DNA of 64,000 nucleotides from NCBI GenBank assembly GCA_050950645.1, contig JBMNHZ010000014.1:62001-126000 (forward strand), given 5' to 3'. This DNA is from BRH-c25 sp012519325. GTDB lineage: Bacteria; Bacillota; Clostridia; Lutisporales; Lutisporaceae. This document shows, in pieces, positions 43,434 to 51,272 of the stretch (position 1 is the first letter of the stretch; each line of letters starts with the position of its first letter). The notes beneath the pieces were generated by a model that was not told the DNA's origin, did not search any database, and was given only the letters and a program-made list of their open reading frames with translations. A program made the position numbers and the translations under genes.

Positions 43434-44357
43434 CTATATTTCTGCAGAACCTTTGAAGAATCGCAGGCAGCTGAAGAACATAACAAGAATTACAGCTACA
43501 TAAGGCAGTGTATGCAGAATCTGTGTCGGCAAACCATAGGATGTAAGAGTCAAAGTCAATGCATCTGCATAAGCAAAAAGGAGACTGACCAATGCAATCT
43601 TAATTGGATTTCCTTTGCCCACCAGAATTGCAGCAAAAGAAAGGAATCCTCGGCCGGAAGTCATACTTTCAGAGAACATGCTGAGACCGGACAGCGGCAT
43701 ATAAGAACCTGCCAAACCGGAGAACATACCCATAAACAGCAGAGTAACCCAGCGGTAACGGGAAATGTTAACACCGGCAGTCTGTGCACCTACCGCATTG
43801 ATGCCAATACCACGCAGTCGCAGACCAAAGTAAGTTTTGTACATTACAATATAACAAACAATTGCAAAGATGTAAGCGAAATAAACGATGCCTAACTGGT
43901 CATTAAAGATTTCATTGAGATATGGAATGTTTTCGAGGAACTCAAAGTGAATCGGAGTATAGTTTTTGATCCTCGGATCGAGTATACGACCTCTGATTTT
44001 AAAAATTTTAAGAAGCAGCAAGGTCGTCATAGCCCATGCACCAGAGTTTAGGGCAATACTGATAATCATCGGGTTTGCTTTCAGAACAAAAACACAAAGA
44101 CCGAAAAGTGCTGCCATCAACATACCAACTATCATAGCGCACAAAGCACCTATATATGGTGACCCGGAGAAATATGATCCAGCTGCCGCAAAGAATGCAC
44201 CAGTCAGCATAAAGCACTCAAACGCAATGTTAAACACACCGGTACTTCTGCTAAAGGCACCACTGACACCAGCCAGAACCATTGGGGTAGCCATACGGAA
44301 TGCTGCTGCAAAAATCATTGAATCAAAGAGAACACTCAGGACTTCCGCAAGACTCAT
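43434..44357 (-). CDS. Nucleoside-type ABC transporter permease, second subunit
   Basis: 307 residues, starting ATG 44357 behind AAGGAGG and overlapping the first permease by 4 nt. It has eight to nine hydrophobic helices with the BPD_transp_2 fold (NupQ/YufQ-like): TPMVLAGVSGAFSRSTGVFNIAFECFM is the conserved N-terminal block, and LRLRGIGINAVGAQTAGVNI is the coupling loop for the ATPase. It works with the preceding permease as a heterodimer for uptake of nucleosides or related compounds. Confidence 0.9.
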   Translation of the reverse strand: MSLAEVLSVLFDSMIFAAAFRMATPMVLAGVSGAFSRSTGVFNIAFECFMLTGAFFAAAGSYFSGSPYIGALCAMIVGMLMAALFGLCVFVLKANPMIISIALNSGAWAMTTLLLLKIFKIRGRILDPRIKNYTPIHFEFLENIPYLNEIFNDQLGIVYFAYIFAIVCYIVMYKTYFGLRLRGIGINAVGAQTAGVNISRYRWVTLLFMGMFSGLAGSYMPLSGLSMFSESMTSGRGFLSFAAILVGKGNPIKIALVSLLFAYADALTLTLTSYGLPTQILHTLPYVAVILVMFFSCLRFFKGSAEI

Positions 44358-45442
44358 AATGCTACCTCCTTCTTTTCTCTTCTTTTTCTGAATTTCTCCT
44401 GTGCTGCACGGAAGAGCAAATCGTAGTCAATTGATACTAAGATTACAAAGAACATCTGAATCAGGTTTACAGTCAGTCTGTTAAGTGTGGTTACACGTTC
44501 CATATGCATGGAACCTGCCTTCAATACGCCCCAGATAAAGGATACAAAAATCAATGCAATCGGGTTATTCTCTGCAACACGGGTAACCATCATTCCTTCC
44601 CATCCAAGGTTAGGGCTGAAGTTTGCAGTAAATCGGTGATATGAACCGCTTACCTCAATCCCTCCGCACATTCCGGCAATAAAACCGGAAACAAGGAACA
44701 TACTGATATAATTGCGAAGAACATTGACACCGCCAACCTTTGCGAAAGACATGTTCTGTCCTGCCTGACGTGCAGAATAACCCTGTACAGTGTATTTAAA
44801 GAAGAATGCTATTAGAAGAAGGGTTGTAACACCAATAAAGAAACCTGTATTGGCTGTGGTACCTTTTACAATGGTAGACAACTCTGCAGTACGGGAAATC
44901 TGTGGAGTGGCAATGGATGCAGAGCCATTAGCCGACATGTTGCCTCCCATAATGAACCATATGGTTATATATTCCGTCATCAGTGTTGCTACAAAGTTCA
45001 GCATCAAGGTAGTAATCATTTCATCAACCTTGAAGAACAAACGGAGAAATGCCGGCAGCAAGGTATAAAGTGCACCGGCTAAACCGGCTGCTACAATACA
45101 GATCACCACATGAGGAACATGAGGAAGAGAAACATAAGCACCGGCAAGTGCTCCACTGATTGCACCAAAATAGATCTGCCCTTCCAGCCCCAAGTTCATA
45201 ACACCGGAACGGAAAGCAACGGTCGCAGCTGCACCGGCAATCATACAAGGAATGCTCCAGCGAATGGAGTTACCGATGTTGATTTTGCTGCCAAAGGCAC
45301 CAACTACGATTGCCTTTACCGCTTCTACCGGGCTTTCTCCCTGTACCAAAACCAATAAACCACCCAAGACCATTGTCAGAATAAAAGAGATCAGGTATTT
45401 CACCAATGTAATACGGGAATGCTCACTAAGATTTAGCTTCAC
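44354..45442 (-). CDS. Nucleoside-type ABC transporter permease, first subunit
   Basis: 362 residues from GTG 45442, eight bases after GGAGG; a GTG at 45451 overlaps that site. It has about ten membrane helices. The conserved block IPCMIAGAAATVAFRSGVMNLGLEGQIYFGA is that of NupP/YufP-type permeases, and QGYSARQAGQNMSFAKVGGV is the ATPase-contact loop. The charged tail EKFRKRREKKE is cytoplasmic. It overlaps the ATPase gene upstream and the second permease downstream, a tight operon. Confidence 0.9.
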   Translation of the reverse strand: MKLNLSEHSRITLVKYLISFILTMVLGGLLVLVQGESPVEAVKAIVVGAFGSKINIGNSIRWSIPCMIAGAAATVAFRSGVMNLGLEGQIYFGAISGALAGAYVSLPHVPHVVICIVAAGLAGALYTLLPAFLRLFFKVDEMITTLMLNFVATLMTEYITIWFIMGGNMSANGSASIATPQISRTAELSTIVKGTTANTGFFIGVTTLLLIAFFFKYTVQGYSARQAGQNMSFAKVGGVNVLRNYISMFLVSGFIAGMCGGIEVSGSYHRFTANFSPNLGWEGMMVTRVAENNPIALIFVSFIWGVLKAGSMHMERVTTLNRLTVNLIQMFFVILVSIDYDLLFRAAQEKFRKRREKKEVAL

Positions 45443-46955
45443 ATGCTGCACCTCCCAACATCAGCAGACCAATAGCCCGCTCATCATGCAGGTTTTCTGC
45501 CGTAACCGGATACAGCTCTCCATTATACATTACGAGACAGCGATCGGACAGCTGCATAATTTCATTCAGATCATGACTCACCAACAGAATAGCTACACCG
45601 GAAGCTGCAATTTCAATAATCTTTTTCCAAATAAATTCAATGGCGCCGACATCGATACCGCGAGTGGGATCTTCAATAATCAATAGCCTTTTATCCTGTG
45701 AAAATTCGCGGCCAACCAGCAATTTCTGCACATTACCGCCAGACAATGTACGAACTTTGTTGTTGATGTTTTCTGTTTTCACTGCATAATCTATTACAAT
45801 ATCATTTGTGAATCGATTTACCTCTTTGTAGTTAATAATGAATTTGCCCACCATATCCTGCAGAAGGTGATAACCCATGATGGCAGTCTCCCAAATGGCA
45901 CCTTCTCTGTTCGTGCCGACTTTGTTACGGTCCTGTGCCACATAGCCCATGCCCATTTTACGACGATCAGCAATAGATTTATTGCTCAAAGAAATGCCAT
46001 CAATAAACAATTCTGCACCTGCTTCCGGACTACAGAGACCAATAATGGCCTGGATCAGTTCTTTCTGACCGGAACCCGCTACACCGCTGATGCCAAGGAT
46101 TTCTCCCCCACGGATATCAAAGGAAGCATCTTTTACACGAAGAATATCCTTATTATCTTTGACGGATAAATTATTTACAGAAAGCACTGTTTCACCAGGG
46201 TTGCAGGGTAATTTCTCTACCTGCAGCATAACCTCACGACCAACCATCAGGCGTGCCAACTCTGCCTCGTTGGTTTCTGCAGCACTTAGATAGCCGGTTA
46301 CACGGCCTTCCTTCATAACAGTAATATCATCTGAAATTCTCAATACCTCTTTCAGTTTGTGAGTGATAATAATTACTGTTTTTCCCTTGGCAACCAGACT
46401 GCGGATCGCTTTGAACAAGCCCTCGATGCCCTGTGGAGTCAGAACTGAAGTTGGTTCGTCGAGAATAATGATTTCTGCTTCACGGTAAAGAACCTTTACA
46501 ATTTCCACCTGCTGCAAGGTAGCAACAGGAAGTTCATCAATTTTCTCATCCAGAGGAAGCTGGAAATTGTATTGTTCACATAGCGATTCTATTCTTTTCC
46601 TTGCTGCTGCATAATCAATAAAGATGCTTTTCTTTTCCTCAAAACCAAGAATGATGTTATCCAGAACGGTCATACCGCTAAACTGCATAAACTCCTGGTA
46701 GACCATACCTATTCCATGAAGTGTAGCATCAAGAGGATCTTTGAATATGACTTTTTTGCCGTTTATGATAATTTCACCGCTATCCGGCTTCAGAACATTG
46801 GACAAAATACTCATCAGTGTGCTTTTTCCAGCTCCATTTTCGCCAATCAGCGCATGGACTTTGCTTTTCCGAACAGCAAGGCTGACATCATTGTTGGCAT
46901 GTACCGGGCCAAAGCTTTTGTGTATATGCCTCATTTCCAGTGCGTAATTTTCCAT
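45426..46955 (-). CDS. Nucleoside-type ABC transporter ATPase with two nucleotide-binding domains
   Basis: 509 residues with two fused ABC domains, as in NupO/YufO and RbsA-like proteins. The N-terminal half has Walker A IGENGAGKST and Walker B IIILDEPTSVLTP, with its signature motif relaxed. The C-terminal half has GISGVAGSGQKELIQ at the Walker A position (degenerate, as usual for this family), signature LSGGNVQKLLVGRE and LLIIEDPTRGIDVGA. It pairs with the two downstream permeases. A hairpin terminator separates it from the binding-protein gene upstream. Confidence 0.93.
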   Translation of the reverse strand: MENYALEMRHIHKSFGPVHANNDVSLAVRKSKVHALIGENGAGKSTLMSILSNVLKPDSGEIIINGKKVIFKDPLDATLHGIGMVYQEFMQFSGMTVLDNIILGFEEKKSIFIDYAAARKRIESLCEQYNFQLPLDEKIDELPVATLQQVEIVKVLYREAEIIILDEPTSVLTPQGIEGLFKAIRSLVAKGKTVIIITHKLKEVLRISDDITVMKEGRVTGYLSAAETNEAELARLMVGREVMLQVEKLPCNPGETVLSVNNLSVKDNKDILRVKDASFDIRGGEILGISGVAGSGQKELIQAIIGLCSPEAGAELFIDGISLSNKSIADRRKMGMGYVAQDRNKVGTNREGAIWETAIMGYHLLQDMVGKFIINYKEVNRFTNDIVIDYAVKTENINNKVRTLSGGNVQKLLVGREFSQDKRLLIIEDPTRGIDVGAIEFIWKKIIEIAASGVAILLVSHDLNEIMQLSDRCLVMYNGELYPVTAENLHDERAIGLLMLGGAACEAKS

Positions 46956-46990
46956 CTCTATATCCTTTTCTCTCTATTTTAGAAAATAGT

Positions 46991-47015
46991 AAAAAGAGGA
47001 GCGTTAAACGCTCCT
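46991..47015 (-). terminator. Partial terminator between binding protein and ATPase genes
   Basis: On the minus strand AGGAGCG-loop-CGCTCCT (arms 47009-47015 and 46997-47003) is followed by TTTTT (46995-46991). Such a site would make more mRNA for the binding protein than for the rest of the operon. Confidence 0.65.
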
Positions 47016-47040
47016 GTTTTCTGAACGAATGAAAAACAGA

Positions 47041-48102
47041 TTAGTATTTCAGTCTATACTGGTCAAATCCTTCGAAGACGTCAATTTTACCGGATCTGAT
47101 ATCTTCAATCAGCTGTTTAACTTCAGCAAGCAGTTCCGGAGAAATGTTGCCTTCGTCTCTTTTGTCATAAACAGCACCGCCGGATCTGAGGTTGAAGTCA
47201 ATAGAAGTTTTGAATTCGGCACCTTCCAGGTACTGGTTAGCCAGGCTTACAACTGCAATGTTCATTGGTTTTACAGCAGACCAGAATACACATGGATCGA
47301 TATCACCCTGCCAACTGTCAACACCAATACATTTGATGCCAGCTTCAGCACATGCAGCGATAACGCCGGGGCCGCCCAGGTAATTAGTCTGATAGATCAG
47401 GTCGATATCATTGTTCTGAATCATAGCTCTTGCGGTTTCCTGACCTTTAATTGGGTCTTTAGGGGCGCCGGTGAAAGCAGCAACAACTTCAACACCTTTA
47501 TCTGCATAGTTAACGCCGGCTATGTAACCATCTCTGAATCTCTGAATTTTTAGAATATCTTTATGGCCAATCCAACCTACAATATCTTTTTCTGTTACAT
47601 TAGCAGCGATAAAGCCTGCAACGAAGGAAGATTCAAATGGGTCAACGGATACACTGGTGCAGTTGGCTTTGTCATGTTCCATGTAGGTATCCAACATGAA
47701 TACATGGAGATCCGGGTATTTTTCCGCCAGTTCATCGGACAGATCCAGAGCAACCTGGCTCAGCTCGTCAAACATAGTGAACATTACGGTATAACCTTCA
47801 GCAGCCATTGCACGGATCTGATCCGGATATTCAGCAGCTTCGGAAACTTCGATGCATTTTACTTCCCAACCAGCTGCTTCCAGTTCTTTGAAACCGGACC
47901 ATACAATATCAGAGAAGTCGTTACCGAGAGGAGAGGTAGTCAGCAGGCAGGCTTTTTTTGCATTGCCTTCTTCTTTCACTTCTTCTTTGCTCTCGGTTGC
48001 CGGTTTTTCTTCAGCAGCTTCTTTGGAACCACAAGCTGCAAACATGGTGCAGAACATGCATAATGCCATAAGAAGAGTCAGTATTTTGGTAAACTTTTTC
48101 AT
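47041..48102 (-). CDS. BMP-family nucleoside-binding lipoprotein
   Basis: 353 residues with a signal peptide and lipobox FAACG (lipid-Cys near residue 24), then a Glu/Lys linker. The mature part is a PnrA/BmpA-like periplasmic-binding fold: NDFSDIVWSGFKELEAAGWE, VSVDPFESSFVAGFIAANV, KDIVGWIGHKDILKIQRFRDG and CIGVDSWQG. BMP proteins of this type bind nucleosides, mostly purine nucleosides; the ligand here is not determined. It is the first gene of the eight-gene minus-strand operon, anchored outside the membrane to feed the double-permease transporter. Confidence 0.92.
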   Translation of the reverse strand: MKKFTKILTLLMALCMFCTMFAACGSKEAAEEKPATESKEEVKEEGNAKKACLLTTSPLGNDFSDIVWSGFKELEAAGWEVKCIEVSEAAEYPDQIRAMAAEGYTVMFTMFDELSQVALDLSDELAEKYPDLHVFMLDTYMEHDKANCTSVSVDPFESSFVAGFIAANVTEKDIVGWIGHKDILKIQRFRDGYIAGVNYADKGVEVVAAFTGAPKDPIKGQETARAMIQNNDIDLIYQTNYLGGPGVIAACAEAGIKCIGVDSWQGDIDPCVFWSAVKPMNIAVVSLANQYLEGAEFKTSIDFNLRSGGAVYDKRDEGNISPELLAEVKQLIEDIRSGKIDVFEGFDQYRLKY

Positions 48103-48170
48103 AATTATTCCCCCATAAAAATTTATTTTGTATAAATATTAACCGCCCAATTATCTATGTGTTTATATTT

Positions 48171-49334
48171 TTATTCCAAAGGCTCCATCTCCAGGAATGC
48201 GGATATCCTGGTCTTAATCTGGCCAATATCTGATTTGGAATAATCTGTTTCAATGGCCATGTAAGGGAGTCCGGCTCCGTTTACAATCTTCTTGATTTCT
48301 CTTTTTTCCACACTGTAAGTGTGACAGGCTTGCAGGACAATTTCCATTACACCGTCAACTCTGAATTCCTTCAACAATTCCGGCAGCATCTGTATACGCT
48401 GGATATTTGGGGACATTACAGAACATCCTATTTTAAGATATCTTTCAGCTATAGCCTTGACAATATCCTGAGCACCTTCGTCCACAAGATGCCTTACCGG
48501 CTTCACACCTCCGCAATTCTCAAAGCAGACGACCACTCCGCCGCTGCTTTCTATAGTGTTTACAACCTTGTCCAGGACTCCACCGATAGGACAGCCTGTT
48601 ACAAGAATCCTTTTTGAATCCTTTGAAACTGGTCTGTTTCCGCGCTGATAAGCTTCTTTGGTATTGTCAATAAGCTCCCGAAGCTTGCTGCAGTTTTCTT
48701 CCAAGTCAAAGCTGAAGCCGGAGCCTTCAATTACCTTATACATATCAAAGCCTTTCAGAGGTGGAGGATCCAGTTTACCAAGCTCAAATAGCTCATTATA
48801 CAAGCTTCTTTGAAGGTTCCTTTTAAGAACGGCTTTTTTGAGTTTTTCATCAGTTATTTCTACACCGAACCTCTTCTCCAGCTCTTTAATAAGCAAATGA
48901 AGTTCCTTTTCCCACATACCGAGGGTATATTCCCTATCTATACCCTGAGGCAGCTGCATTATGTAAGTATCCTTGAATTCGCCCAGCAGCTCGTACATTT
49001 TTTTCTTTCCGTCGCAAGTGGTTTCGCCGATTATTATATCGGAGAAATAGGTATAAGGGCATTTCTCTGTTAAAGCAAAGCCATAACTGGATTTGATCAA
49101 GGGGCACAGGTTTCTTGGAAGATCCGCCTCGGCATCAATAATGGTTTCTTCACTCATGCCGCATAGCCCTACTGTATAAAGCCCTGCTGCATCAAGTATT
49201 TCAGTCGGGGTAAAGGTGCAGAATATACCGGCAACCTTTCCGCCCTTCTCTTTTATCTGCTTGACTTTTAGAAAGCCCTGTCTTCTGGCATCGGCAAACT
49301 CATCGAATCTGCCCGGTAAATCTAAAAACGACAT
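48171..49334 (-). CDS. Double-cubane-cluster anaerobic reductase (2-hydroxyacyl-CoA dehydratase D-like)
   Basis: 387 residues of the HgdB/YjiM superfamily in its single-chain form. Cys-bearing blocks that bind the cluster are IFCTFTPTEILDAAGL, NLCPLIKSSYG, IIGETTCDGKKKMYELL, FENCGGVKP and LQACHTYSVE. The TTCDGKKKMYE motif is characteristic of the YjiM/double-cubane group, whose studied member in Carboxydothermus reduces small molecules using ATP-driven electrons. No CoA-transferase or second dehydratase subunit is nearby, which argues against amino-acid fermentation. Its activator gene lies 16 nt upstream. The natural substrate of this group is unknown. Confidence 0.88.
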   Translation of the reverse strand: MSFLDLPGRFDEFADARRQGFLKVKQIKEKGGKVAGIFCTFTPTEILDAAGLYTVGLCGMSEETIIDAEADLPRNLCPLIKSSYGFALTEKCPYTYFSDIIIGETTCDGKKKMYELLGEFKDTYIMQLPQGIDREYTLGMWEKELHLLIKELEKRFGVEITDEKLKKAVLKRNLQRSLYNELFELGKLDPPPLKGFDMYKVIEGSGFSFDLEENCSKLRELIDNTKEAYQRGNRPVSKDSKRILVTGCPIGGVLDKVVNTIESSGGVVVCFENCGGVKPVRHLVDEGAQDIVKAIAERYLKIGCSVMSPNIQRIQMLPELLKEFRVDGVMEIVLQACHTYSVEKREIKKIVNGAGLPYMAIETDYSKSDIGQIKTRISAFLEMEPLE

Positions 49335-49350
49335 TGTATACCTCCTATGA

Positions 49351-50124
49351 TTATTTTATTGATTTAGCAGATAAAGCGGCTCCTAATGCTCCTGCATACC
49401 TTCCGTTCTGATTTGACAATACTCTTATGCCCAACTTGTCAGATAGGGATTCTATTATATAATCGCTTTCACAAAGGCCTCCGGTAAGATATATTCGTGT
49501 ATTATCGGCAGAAAGCTTGCCGCATAATGACTTAACCTTGTTAGTGATGGAATCCACTATTCCGTATGCAATATCCTCCTTTGAGTGTCCGCTTCCGATA
49601 AGGCTTACAACCTCTGATTCGGCAAAAACGGTACACATGGAGCTGATGCTGACCCCTGATCCTGACCTCGCCAGATTACATAGCTCTGAAAGCCCAACAC
49701 CCAGCGTACTCGCCATGATTTCAAGGAAACGTCCTGTTCCGGCGGAACATTTGTCATTCATAATAAAGTCAATTACCTGACCTTTCATAATGCTTATTAT
49801 TTTTGTATCCTGGCCACCGATATCAATTACTGTACAAGTATCGTCTTCGTATAAAAAAGCTGCCCCTTTTCCATGGCAGGTTATTTCGGTAATGGTCTTG
49901 TCGGCATAAGGGACTGAAATACGCCCATAGCCGGTTGCCACAAATTTGCTGCATTCAGAGTTGATGCCGGCTTCAGCAAGCTCTCTCCTTATCTTCTCTG
50001 CAGTATCAACACTGCTCCAGCCTGTTGGCATGACATTCCTGCAAATCACATCATTACTACCGTCCAATACAATGACTTTTGCAGAGGTTGAGCCTATATC
50101 AATACCAGTATAATACAATTTCAT
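49351..50124 (-). CDS. ATP-dependent activator of the double-cubane reductase
   Basis: 257 residues, HgdC/YjiL family, ASKHA fold. Phosphate-binding loops are YTGIDIGSTSAKVIVLD and TVIDIGGQDTKIISI. The two cysteines that hold one 4Fe-4S cluster at the dimer interface are in NDKCSAGTGRFLE and SSMCTVFAESEVV. It would hydrolyse ATP to push low-potential electrons into the reductase encoded directly downstream. Standard length and motifs. First gene of the minus-strand block facing yaaL. Confidence 0.92.
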   Translation of the reverse strand: MKLYYTGIDIGSTSAKVIVLDGSNDVICRNVMPTGWSSVDTAEKIRRELAEAGINSECSKFVATGYGRISVPYADKTITEITCHGKGAAFLYEDDTCTVIDIGGQDTKIISIMKGQVIDFIMNDKCSAGTGRFLEIMASTLGVGLSELCNLARSGSGVSISSMCTVFAESEVVSLIGSGHSKEDIAYGIVDSITNKVKSLCGKLSADNTRIYLTGGLCESDYIIESLSDKLGIRVLSNQNGRYAGALGAALSAKSIK

Positions 50125-50307
50125 CTCCCGCCTTTCCCAGTATCAATTATATATTATATTGCGGATTCTGTTTATTTGTCTTTTCTATAGTGATATACTC
50201 AAGTATTAGATATTCCTATAATGGGTTAATATTATAGTCCGTTGAATCCTTTTCATTGTGCCTTTGACAAAAGTTTTTTAGAGAGAGAATATTTTATAAA
50301 AATGTAG

Positions 50308-50362
50308 CACCTCAGAATATTATTACTAATTCTTGGATAAATTAGTAATAATATCGGAGGTG
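50308..50362 (+). promoter_or_regulatory. Hairpin sequestering the yaaL ribosome site
   Basis: CACCTC (50308-50313) pairs with GAGGTG (50357-50362), and a 15-bp perfect stem continues inward (50317-50331 with 50340-50354) to an 8-nt loop. The GGAGGTG ribosome site of the next gene lies in the right arm, and TTTTATTT follows. It could act as a translation switch or attenuator. Confidence 0.65.
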
Positions 50363-50370
50363 TTTTATTT

Positions 50371-50661
50371 ATGTCCACAAATCTTGCAGATAGGGAGCCT
50401 AAGAAAAGCAAGCAGTTAGAGGATATTATAGACTATTTACTGGATAGTATAAGGGGCACTAGAGAAAGGGACGAAAATATGGAACTTATAAGTACGATAC
50501 TTAAAGTAAAGCAGGAAATGCATGATGCACAGAGCTATTTTGACAGTGTAACTGCCCCTGAGCTTGTAGATCATGCAATATACAGGATGGAAGCTGCCAA
50601 AGCGCAATATGTTTACCTGTTAAAGCTCGCAAAGGATAAGGGGCTCAGTATGAACATATAG
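50371..50661 (+). CDS. YaaL-like DUF2508 protein
   Basis: 96 residues, helical, starting MSTNLADREPKKSKQLED. The pattern of two helices (IIDYLLDSIRGTRERDEN, then AIYRMEAAKAQYVYLLKLAK) and its place directly before bofA match the DUF2508/YaaL family, normally found in recR-yaaL-bofA order. Function unknown. Here recR is 10.9 kb away. Its ribosome site is buried in a long hairpin. Confidence 0.85.
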   Translation: MSTNLADREPKKSKQLEDIIDYLLDSIRGTRERDENMELISTILKVKQEMHDAQSYFDSVTAPELVDHAIYRMEAAKAQYVYLLKLAKDKGLSMNI

Positions 50662-50763
50662 ATGATTTAGAATGAAAAAGCTGTACAAAACTTGTAATAA
50701 AATACGAAAATAATAATATAAATAAGCATACGATCTTAATTGCTTGACAAGGGGGGATTATGG

Positions 50764-51033
50764 TTGCCACAGGTAGATATATTCTCAATACTGGCAGTAT
50801 TTCTTGCCATAGGGACTGTATATGTTATAGGTGTTTTGCTGGTCCTGCCTATTAAAATTATTGTCAAGCTTGTGATAAATGGGATTATTGGGGCTGCTGC
50901 ATTATTTGCAATTAATATTTTCAGTGGACTTACAGGCCTTTCTATAGGAATAAACCCAATTACTGCGCTGATTGCAGGATTTTTAGGAATTCCCGGAATA
51001 ATACTTCTGTTGTTTCTGCAATATATTTTGTAG
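50764..51033 (+). CDS. bofA: Pro-sigma-K processing inhibitor BofA
   Basis: 89 residues from TTG 50764, seven bases after GGGGGG; the longer frame from TTG 50740 overlaps that site. Small membrane protein: IFSILAVFLAIGTVYVIGVLL, VINGIIGAAALFAINIF and ITALIAGFLGIPGIILLLFL are hydrophobic segments. The ending GIPGIILLLFLQ is the BofA hallmark. In Bacillus it holds the SpoIVFB protease inactive until the forespore signal. Its presence implies the organism can sporulate. Confidence 0.92.
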   Translation: MPQVDIFSILAVFLAIGTVYVIGVLLVLPIKIIVKLVINGIIGAAALFAINIFSGLTGLSIGINPITALIAGFLGIPGIILLLFLQYIL

Positions 51034-51109
51034 CAAATTAAAGATATACTTCCTTGATGAATAATAATCAATAAAAATTTGTAATTATAAAATTGACTAA
51101 AAAATAACT

Positions 51110-51158
51110 AACTGCCTTTACCCGTTGAGAGACAAGGGTTAAGGCAGTTGGAATTTTT
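51110..51158 (+). terminator. Terminator after bofA
   Basis: 14-bp stem with one mismatch (51110-51123 with 51136-51149, AACTGCCTT core), then GGAATTTTTT. Confidence 0.8.
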
Positions 51159-51179
51159 TGACAGTTAATTGTTTTTGGT

Positions 51180-51208
51180 TTGACAATGTAATTAATGTTT
51201 AATATACT
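51180..51208 (+). promoter_or_regulatory. Promoter of nifJ
   Basis: TTGACA (51180-51185), exactly 17 bp, then TATACT (51203-51208). It lies 64 bp before the ATG of the oxidoreductase gene and fits strong constitutive expression. Confidence 0.8.
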
Positions 51209-51272
51209 AAAGATGGCATTTTGTAAAAAAATAACTACATATAATCATAATTTAATATTAGGGGGTTTGGCT

